DNA of 30,142 nt from Clostridiales bacterium (GTDB taxonomy: Bacteria > Bacillota > Clostridia > Oscillospirales > QAMX01), in NCBI GenBank assembly GCA_016285815.1, contig JAEERN010000020.1, positions 1 to 30,142 on the forward strand. The letters run 5' to 3'. Positions 24,714 through 30,142 of this stretch are shown here, one piece after another. Numbering within the stretch: position 1 is the first letter of the stretch; the number at the start of each line of letters is the position of its first letter. The notes beneath the pieces were generated by a model. That model ran no database searches, was not told the DNA's origin, and saw only the letters and a program-made list of their open reading frames with translations. The translations under genes were made by a program, and so were the position numbers.

Positions 24714-25628
24714 ATGCTTTCTCTGCCCATCTGGGCCCTTTTGCCCATCTCGATCTCGGGGTCCGTCACCTGCAGCATCGTCGAGAGCTATTACAGCCGC
24801 AGGGTCGGCTCGTCCCGCCGGGACATCTGGTTCTTCACCATGCTCCAGAGCGTGGTCACCGCGGCGCTTTTGCTGGTCCTGCGCGGCGGGATCGGTCCGC
24901 TCAGCCTCTATTCTCTGCTGACCGGCGCGGGCTTCGGCGTAGTCTGCACCCTTCAGGTGCTGACCTTTATGATCGCCATCAGCATCGGCCCCATCTCGTA
25001 CACGTCGGTGATCGTGTCGCTTTCGACGCTGATCCCCACCGTCGCCGGTTCGTTCTTCTGGAACGAGACCATCTCCGCCTCTCAGTGGATCGGCATCGCG
25101 CTGATGGCGGTCTGCATCCTCTTTTCCACAGACAAAAAGGCAGAGGGCGAGCGGCGCGGCGGCAAAAAGTGGGTGCTGATCTGTCTGATCTCCACGCTGC
25201 TCAACGGCATGGTGGGGCTTCTGCAGAAGATCCACCAGACCTCGGTCCACCGGGATGAGGTCGGGCTGTTCCTGGTGACCTGCTTCGCCGTCTCGGCGGC
25301 GTTCGCCGCGGGGATGTCCCTGTTCTCCGCCCGGCGTCAGAGGACCGCCGGAGAGACGGCGCCCCGATCCGCTTCCGCGTCCCGCTGGCGCTGGGCGGCG
25401 CCGGTGATCTGCGGCGCGGCGCTGGCGTTCCCGCACCTGATCAACCTGCACCTGTCCGGCGTGCTGCCCGCCGCGGTCATGTTCCCGCTGGTGAACATCG
25501 TGCCGCTGGTCCTGGTGACGGCGCTGGCGGCGCTGCTGTTCCGCGAGAGGCTCTCGCTGCAGCGGTGGATCGGGCTGGGGATCGGCGTGGCGTCCATGCT
25601 GTTCATCAGCGGCGTCGTCTCGTTCTGA
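24714..25628 (+). CDS. DMT-superfamily (EamA-type) transporter
   Basis: The 304-residue protein has about ten hydrophobic helices in two five-helix halves. The first half ends with the EamA-like stretch ISIGPISYTSVIVSLSTLIPTVAGSFFWNETISASQWIGIALM. The second repeats the pattern as SGVLPAAVMFPLVNIVPLVLVTALAALLFRERLSLQRWIGLGIGVASM. The conserved E in the F-x-E-x-(I/L)-S turn occurs in both halves. Substrate cannot be predicted. GGGAGGAAG precedes the ATG and the gene starts 22 bases after the phosphofructokinase stop, so the two are probably one transcript. Confidence 0.88.
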   Translation: MLSLPIWALLPISISGSVTCSIVESYYSRRVGSSRRDIWFFTMLQSVVTAALLLVLRGGIGPLSLYSLLTGAGFGVVCTLQVLTFMIAISIGPISYTSVIVSLSTLIPTVAGSFFWNETISASQWIGIALMAVCILFSTDKKAEGERRGGKKWVLICLISTLLNGMVGLLQKIHQTSVHRDEVGLFLVTCFAVSAAFAAGMSLFSARRQRTAGETAPRSASASRWRWAAPVICGAALAFPHLINLHLSGVLPAAVMFPLVNIVPLVLVTALAALLFRERLSLQRWIGLGIGVASMLFISGVVSF

Positions 25629-25661
25629 CGGAAAAAGAGGGGCAAAAAGCGCGTTTCGCTC

Positions 25662-25691
25662 TTGCACCGGAGCGGGCGGATGTGGTATAAT
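25662..25691 (+). promoter_or_regulatory. Promoter of the HisI-like gene
   Basis: TTGCAC (25662-25667) and TATAAT (25686-25691) with an 18-base spacer and an extended -10 TGG at 25683-25685. The start codon at 25731 lies about 33 bases after the predicted transcription start. Confidence 0.8.
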
Positions 25692-25730
25692 CAAGGCGGA
25701 AAATCCAAGACAGGCGGGAGAGGGAAAAAC

Positions 25731-26048
25731 ATGAACGACGAAATGGACCGGATCTTCGAGCTGTGCGACCTTGTGCCGGCCATCGTGCAGGACGACGGCA
25801 GCGGCGAGGTCATCATGCTGGCCTATATGAACCGTGAGTCTTTCCGGAAGAGCTTTGAAACGGGTGAGTTCTGGCACTTTGACCGTGCGCGGGGCAAGCT
25901 GAGCAACCTCGCGCCCAGCGGCGCGGCCCAGCGGCTGGCCTCGGTCCGCATGAGCGGCGAGGCGGACGCTCTGCTGGTGCGCGTAACGCCGACCGACCGG
26001 AACTGTGCCAACGTCAGCGCATTCGACATGGAGATCACCGGGATATGA
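25731..26048 (+). CDS. HisI-like protein (phosphoribosyl-AMP cyclohydrolase fold) lacking metal ligands
   Basis: The 105-residue protein follows the HisI pattern: LVPAIVQDDGSGEVIMLAYMN, then ESFRKSFETGEFWHFDRARGKL, then DALLVRVTPTDRNC. The functional residues of true HisI are altered. W-x-K-G-E-x-S-G has become LSNLAPSG, the Mg-binding D-C-D-x-D has become SGEAD, and C-H-T-G...S-C-F has become CANVSAF, leaving one Cys. Histidine biosynthesis genes are absent nearby. It is therefore unlikely to be the normal cyclohydrolase and may be a repurposed paralogue. ATG 25731 follows GGGAGAGGG and has its own strong promoter. The fold is likely; the role is unknown. Confidence 0.75.
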   Translation: MNDEMDRIFELCDLVPAIVQDDGSGEVIMLAYMNRESFRKSFETGEFWHFDRARGKLSNLAPSGAAQRLASVRMSGEADALLVRVTPTDRNCANVSAFDMEITGI

Positions 26049-26130
26049 ACCCGGCCTATGGGCGGCGGGCTGGCGGAAACGCCGGCCCGCCCGGCATTTC
26101 CGGCAAAACGCGGCGGAAGGAGACTTGCGG

Positions 26131-27144
26131 ATGAAGAGAAGAGGGATCGCGCCGGTGCTGGCGCTGCTGGCGCTGGCGGCGCTGGGGCTTGGAGCCTGCG
26201 GCCGGAGCGACGGGCCGGTGCCCACGGGGAACCTGCGCCTGAACGGGAAAAACGTGAAGACGGACTGGGTGATGCGCGTCAACGGAGAGGACGTTTCGGC
26301 GGACGAGTATCGCTATTTCTTCATGAACGCGGCCTATGAGTACAGCGGCGGCGACAGCGGTTACGTCTGGTCGGACGAGGAGAGCGCGTCGGTGAAATAT
26401 AGCGCGCAGGAGTATATCAATCTGCACCGCGCGCTGTTCGAGCTGGCGGAGAGCTTCGGTCTGGGGCCGGACGACGCGGACCGCGCCGAGGTCGAGACCC
26501 GCATCGCCGAGACGAAGGCGGACTTTGCGGACGAAGCTTCGTTCCGGGAGGCTCTGGCTTCGAACTACATCACGGAGGAGTTCTATCCCACGCTGGTCCT
26601 GTCCGGCATCGTCCAGGAGAAGCTCAGCGCCTTTCTGACGGGGGAGGGCGGCCTTTACGCCGTCACGCCGGAGCAGATGCTGGACAAGATCCGGACCGAG
26701 TACGTCTGCGTCCGCTATCTGATGCTGAACGCGGACGAGGAGGGGTCCACGGCGAACCGAGACCGCATGGCGGAATACGCCTCTTACATCACGGACGGCA
26801 AGACGCTGGTCACCTATATCAACCTGTACAGCGACGATCCCGCCATGAAAAACGACCGGACCGGCGCGTATCTGACCGACGGCATGGGCAGGGACGCGCT
26901 GGTGGCTGCGGCCCGGGCGCTGGAGATCGGCGGGATCAGCCCGGTGGTCGAGGACGAGAACGGCTTTTACCTTCTGATGCGCCAGCCTGTCGACGAGGCG
27001 TATGCGGCCGCCAACGTCGAGGCCTTTATCCGGGACCGGCAAAGCCGTCAGGTGCAGAAGATCCTGAACGAGGCCGCGGCGGACAATGAGATCGTCGTGA
27101 ACGACGGGATCTACGGGCGTATCAGCGCCGGGAGCATGAGCTGA
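26131..27144 (+). CDS. Lipoprotein, PrsA/SurA-like peptidyl-prolyl isomerase family
   Basis: The 337-residue protein has a lipoprotein signal peptide (MKRRGIAPVLALLALAALGL then GAC) with the lipid-carrying Cys at 23. A SurA/PrsA N-terminal pattern follows (VMRVNGEDVSADEYRYFFMNAAYEY), then a helical part. A C-terminal region resembles a parvulin domain (EYVCVRYLMLNADE, ALEIGGISPVVEDENGFYLLMRQ). The parvulin core is reduced and key residues are not clear, so it may act as a chaperone rather than an active isomerase. It should sit on the outer face of the membrane and help folding of exported proteins. AAGGAGA precedes ATG 26131. It starts 82 bases after the HisI-like gene and may share its promoter. 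Confidence 0.82.
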   Translation: MKRRGIAPVLALLALAALGLGACGRSDGPVPTGNLRLNGKNVKTDWVMRVNGEDVSADEYRYFFMNAAYEYSGGDSGYVWSDEESASVKYSAQEYINLHRALFELAESFGLGPDDADRAEVETRIAETKADFADEASFREALASNYITEEFYPTLVLSGIVQEKLSAFLTGEGGLYAVTPEQMLDKIRTEYVCVRYLMLNADEEGSTANRDRMAEYASYITDGKTLVTYINLYSDDPAMKNDRTGAYLTDGMGRDALVAAARALEIGGISPVVEDENGFYLLMRQPVDEAYAAANVEAFIRDRQSRQVQKILNEAAADNEIVVNDGIYGRISAGSMS

Positions 27145-27166
27145 AAGCGCTTTCCCGAAAAATCTG

Positions 27167-27221
27167 AAAAAGGCCGCCCGGGACCAGCCCCCGACTGGAA
27201 AGTCCGGAGCCCCTGCGGCCT
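27167..27221 (-). terminator. Possible minus-strand terminator downstream of purF
   Basis: On the minus strand AGGCCGC (27221-27215) pairs with GCGGCCT (27177-27171) around a loop of 37 bases that can fold further, and five T follow. It lies about 320 bases beyond the purF stop, near the end of the convergent lipoprotein gene. The long loop makes this less certain. The rest of 27145-27538 holds no gene that I can support. Confidence 0.5.
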
Positions 27222-27364
27222 CGCGGGAGAGACCGCGTCCCGGGAGAGCGCGCTTTTCTCCGTCCGTCCCGGACGCCTTATCGCCGTACAGAACGGCAGC
27301 CGATCGCCGGAACGGGTCTTCCGGTGTGTCTGTAAAAACGCATTTCCCTTGCGGCTGTCGACGG

Positions 27365-27399
27365 AAAGCTCCCCGGAGTCGAAATCCGGGAGCTTTTTT
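27365..27399 (+). terminator. Plus-strand terminator downstream of the lipoprotein gene
   Basis: AGCTCCCCGGA (27367-27377) pairs with TCCGGGAGCT (27385-27394), with one bulged C, and six T follow (27394-27399). It is about 220 bases beyond the lipoprotein stop codon, so the transcript would have a long 3' untranslated region overlapping the end of the purF transcript. Confidence 0.75.
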
Positions 27400-27538
27400 C
27401 TGTAGAGTATGATTCGAAGCTTCGCCAAAGTCCGGTCCCCGTTCGCGCCCGTCCCGGACGTTCCATCGTCAAAGGGCGCCCCGGCTCGCCGGCGTCGAAA
27501 AGCCCCCGCGAGCCCCGGCGGCATACCATCCGGCGAGC

Positions 27539-28963
27539 TCAGGCTTGACCGCTTCTCCGCAGAGAGAGCTTTTGCTCGAAGCGGTTTTTTCCTGTGTCGG
27601 AGGGGATCCTCGTGGGGTAGCGCCCGTCGAAACAGGCGCTGCAGATCTCCGCGCTCCCCGCAAGCTCTCCGAGGCTTTCCGCGGGCAGGAAGCCCAGCGA
27701 GTCGGCGCCGATCAGCTCCGCGATCTCGGGGACCGTGTGACGGCAGGCGATCAGATGATCCCGGGAATCGATATCGGTCCCGTAAAAGCACGGGTGGAGA
27801 AAAGGCGGCGAGGAGACGCGCATATGGATCTCCTTGGCGCCGGCGCTTCGCAGCAGAGAGACGATATGCCCGCTGGTGGTGCCCCGGACGATCGAATCGT
27901 CGATCAGGACGATGCGCTTTCCCTTTACGGCGTCCTCCACTGCGGCAAGCTTGAGATTCACCCGGTCCGCCCGGTCCTCCGGCGCGATGAAGGTCCTTCC
28001 GATGTATTTGTTTTTGATCAGCCCGATCTCATAGGGGATCCCGGAGGCGCGGCTGTATCCCAGCGCGGCGTCCAGCCCCGAATCCGGCACTCCGATCACA
28101 AGATCCGCCGGGACCGGGTGCGTCCGGAAAAGGATCTCGCCCGCCTTGAGGCGAGCGGCGTGCACCGACCGGCCGTCGATCACCGAGTCCGGACGGGCAA
28201 AGTAGATATACTCGAAGACGCAGAGTTTTTTTGCTTTTTTCCCGCAGTGCTCGCGGCGGGAAACGGCGCCGGAGTGGCTGAAGATCAGGATCTCTCCGGG
28301 CTCCACGTCCCGCACGAATTCCGCCCCGACGGCGTGAAGCGCCGCGCTTTCAGAGGCCACCACGGTGACGCCGTCCGCCGTTTTGCCGAAGCAGAGCGGA
28401 CGGAAGCCGTGGGGATCCCGGGCGCAGATCAGCTTTTGCGGACTCATCAGGATCAGGGAATACGCGCCTTCCAGCGTGTTCATCGCCCGGCTGAGCGCCT
28501 CCTCGATGGAGGGCGCGGCAAGGCGTTCTCTTGTAACGATATAGGCGATGGTCTCGGTATCGCTCGACGTGTGAAAGATCGCGCCGCCCAGCTCCAGCGC
28601 CGAGCGAAGCTCGGCGGCGTTGGAAAGATTCCCGTTGTGCGAAAGGGCCATCCGCCCTTTCTGGTGATTGACCTCGATCGGCTGGCAGTTCGCGCGGCTC
28701 GTCTTTCCGGTGGTGCCGTAGCGCGTGTGCGCCACCGCCATGGTCCCAGGAGGAAAAGAGGCAAGCGCATCCCGGGAAAAAACGTCGCCCACCAGACCCA
28801 GATCCTTGTGCGAAAAGAACAGCCCGTCATCGCATACCACGATGCCGCAGCTTTCCTGGCCCCTGTGCTGCAGAGCATAGAGGCCACAGTAGCAAAGCCC
28901 TGCCGCGTCGATCGGATGATCGGCGATCACGCCGAAAACGCCGCATTCCTCGTGAACGCTCAT
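27539..28963 (-). CDS. purF: Amidophosphoribosyltransferase
   Basis: The 474-residue enzyme catalyses the first committed step of purine synthesis: PRPP plus glutamine to phosphoribosylamine. It starts MSVHEE-CGVFGV, a six-residue propeptide before the N-terminal nucleophile Cys7. The PRPP site is RIVLIDDSIVRGTTSG. Four Cys expected for the Bacillus-type [4Fe-4S] cluster are present at C248 (KLCVFEY), C392 (HPCFYG), C441 and C444 (ICSACFDGRYP). The cluster makes such enzymes oxygen-sensitive, fitting an anaerobe. The start ATG overlaps the pyrG stop (ATGA), so the two are translated together. The frame is open further upstream to 29347, but that part is a shadow of pyrG. Confidence 0.97.
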   Translation of the reverse strand: MSVHEECGVFGVIADHPIDAAGLCYCGLYALQHRGQESCGIVVCDDGLFFSHKDLGLVGDVFSRDALASFPPGTMAVAHTRYGTTGKTSRANCQPIEVNHQKGRMALSHNGNLSNAAELRSALELGGAIFHTSSDTETIAYIVTRERLAAPSIEEALSRAMNTLEGAYSLILMSPQKLICARDPHGFRPLCFGKTADGVTVVASESAALHAVGAEFVRDVEPGEILIFSHSGAVSRREHCGKKAKKLCVFEYIYFARPDSVIDGRSVHAARLKAGEILFRTHPVPADLVIGVPDSGLDAALGYSRASGIPYEIGLIKNKYIGRTFIAPEDRADRVNLKLAAVEDAVKGKRIVLIDDSIVRGTTSGHIVSLLRSAGAKEIHMRVSSPPFLHPCFYGTDIDSRDHLIACRHTVPEIAELIGADSLGFLPAESLGELAGSAEICSACFDGRYPTRIPSDTGKNRFEQKLSLRRSGQA

Positions 28964-30142
28964 GATTTCCGCTCTTTCGCGTGCTTGCGTGCCGCGCCGA
29001 CGAACCCCATGAACAGGGGATGCGGCTTGTTGGGGCGGCTTTTGAATTCGGGATGATACTGAACGCCCACGAAGAAATCCCTGTCCGAAAGCTCTGCGGT
29101 CTCCACCAGTCTTCCGTCGGGAGAAATGCCGCTGAGGGTAAGCCCCGAGGAGACGAGCGTCTCCCGGTAGTCGTTGTTGAGCTCGTAACGGTGGCGGTGC
29201 CGCTCCCGGATCTCTTTCGCCCCGTAGCATTTCTCCATCGTCGTGCCTGCGCCGATCACGCAGGGGTAAGCTCCCAGACGCAGGGTCCCGCCCTTGTCGA
29301 CGTCCTCGCTCTGTCCGGGCATGAAGTCGATCACCTTGTTCTTGCACTGTTCGTCGAATTCCCCGGAATTCGCGTCACGAATGCCCGATACGTTCCGGGC
29401 GTACTCGATGACGGCGATCTGCATGCCGAGACAAATGCCGAAATACGGGAGATCGCGCTCCCGGGCGTATTTTGCCGCAAGGATCATCCCTTCGATCCCG
29501 CGGCTTCCGAAGCCGCCCGGAACGATGATCCCGTCAAGGCCGGAAAGGACCTCGTCGAGATTATCCGTACGGATCTCCTCAGAATCGATCCAGCGGATGT
29601 TCACGTGGGCATTGTGATAGATTCCGGCGTGACGGAGCGCCTCCGCCACGGAAAGATAGGCGTCGTGCAACCCGACATATTTTCCCACCAGCCCGATCTC
29701 CACGGTGTGAGATCGGGCGCTTTTGATCTTTTCCACCAGTTCGGTCCATTCGGCGAGATCCGGCCCCGGGACGTCCAGCCCCAGCTCCCGGCAGACCACC
29801 TCCGAAAAGCGGGATTTTTCCAGCATCAGGGGCGCCTCGTAAAGATTGGGAAGGGTGATGTTCTCGATCACGCAGTCGGGCTTGACGTTGCAGAAGAGGG
29901 CGATCTTCTGGAAAATGCTCTCCTCCAGCGGCTCGTCGCAGCGCAGGACGATGAGATTCGGGTTGATGCCCATGCCCTGGAGCTCCTTGACCGAATGCTG
30001 GGTCGGCTTGGTCTTATGCTCCTCGGAGCCGCTGAGGAACGGAACGAGGGTGACGTGGATGAAGAGCGTGTTCTCGCGGCCCACCTCCAGCGAGACCTGC
30101 CTCGCCGCCTCGAGGAACGGCTGGCCCTCGATGTCTCCGATC
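28960..30142 (-). CDS. pyrG: CTP synthase, C-terminal part (runs off the window)
   Basis: About 393 residues are present; the N-terminal about 140 lie beyond the window. The first visible residues are IGDIEGQPFLEAARQ, matching the synthetase domain motif GDIE-x-x-PF-x-E. KTKPTQHSVKELQ follows. The glutaminase domain has the nucleophile Cys in PYFGICLGMQIAVIEYARN and the His-Glu pair in GVQYHPEFKSRP. The enzyme makes CTP from UTP, ATP and glutamine. purF follows with a 4-base overlap, coupling pyrimidine and purine nucleotide synthesis. An internal ATG at 30084 is not the true start. Confidence 0.97.
   Translation of the reverse strand, partial: IGDIEGQPFLEAARQVSLEVGRENTLFIHVTLVPFLSGSEEHKTKPTQHSVKELQGMGINPNLIVLRCDEPLEESIFQKIALFCNVKPDCVIENITLPNLYEAPLMLEKSRFSEVVCRELGLDVPGPDLAEWTELVEKIKSARSHTVEIGLVGKYVGLHDAYLSVAEALRHAGIYHNAHVNIRWIDSEEIRTDNLDEVLSGLDGIIVPGGFGSRGIEGMILAAKYARERDLPYFGICLGMQIAVIEYARNVSGIRDANSGEFDEQCKNKVIDFMPGQSEDVDKGGTLRLGAYPCVIGAGTTMEKCYGAKEIRERHRHRYELNNDYRETLVSSGLTLSGISPDGRLVETAELSDRDFFVGVQYHPEFKSRPNKPHPLFMGFVGAARKHAKERKS

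Noticed and set aside
22470..26282. Very long open frame (1270 codons) on the minus strand
   Set aside because: It runs antisense to four well-supported genes. Long antisense frames are common in GC-rich coding DNA, and its translation is low in complexity with no domain pattern.
27409..27954. Plus-strand open frame overlapping the 3' end of purF
   Set aside because: It has no ribosome binding site, is Arg/Ser-rich and lies antisense to conserved PurF residues including the Fe-S cysteines.

Overview
The window reads as chromosomal DNA of a GC-rich Gram-positive anaerobe, most likely a gut member of the Clostridia (Oscillospiraceae-like). This is inferred from the gene set: a double-FeoA/FeoB iron system with a FeoB-associated Cys-rich peptide, ammonia-dependent AsnA, an ECF-type S component, a pyrophosphate-type phosphofructokinase, a TSCPD protein, GH127 and GH38 glycosidases, a PurF with propeptide and Fe-S cysteines, strong AGGAGG-type ribosome binding sites and near-consensus, often extended -10, promoters. 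No species can be named from sequence alone.

Layout. 1-750: the 3' end of a 23S rRNA gene, then tRNA-Lys(CUU), tRNA-Glu(CUC), 5S rRNA and tRNA-Asn(GUU), closed by a strong terminator. 930-4202: an AT-richer accessory stretch with an HD-domain phosphohydrolase, a broken and an intact Cys-rich zinc-ribbon repeat gene, a remnant of a small conserved family (one stop, one homopolymer frameshift), and a protein that looks like a KptA/ADP-ribosyltransferase fold. 4355-6220: a GH127 glycosidase.

6376-9938: a ferrous iron uptake operon, feoA-feoA-feoB plus a 56-residue Cys-rich membrane peptide. It has a perfect-consensus sigma-A promoter covered by GTTAGC-N4-GCTAAC palindromes, a third palindrome in front of feoB, and a FeoB carrying an extra acidic domain of about 100 residues. 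9966-13290: a MacB-type ABC ATPase and FtsX-type permease followed by a heavy-metal-associated (HMA) domain protein. 13431-14372: a membrane-anchored XRE-type regulator. 14485-17493 (minus): a GH38 alpha-mannosidase.

17674-22386: a five-gene run TSCPD protein - asnA - asnS - ECF S component - aspartate aminotransferase. It joins aspartate formation, its amidation to asparagine and the charging of tRNA-Asn, with a vitamin-type importer subunit inside. 22488-25628: a membrane protein with a Pro/Ala/Gln-rich repeat linker and C-terminal zinc ribbon, PPi-type phosphofructokinase and a DMT transporter. 25731-27144: a HisI-like protein that has lost its metal ligands, and a PrsA/SurA-like lipoprotein. 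27539-30142 (minus): purF and the C-terminal part of pyrG, overlapping by ATGA, with pyrG running off the window.

The strongest leads for something new are the acidic insertion in FeoB together with its three-operator regulation, the decaying zinc-ribbon / KptA-like island next to the rRNA operon, the metal-ligand-less HisI paralogue, and the membrane-tethered XRE regulator. I do not see a defence system, CRISPR array, prophage or intact mobile element.
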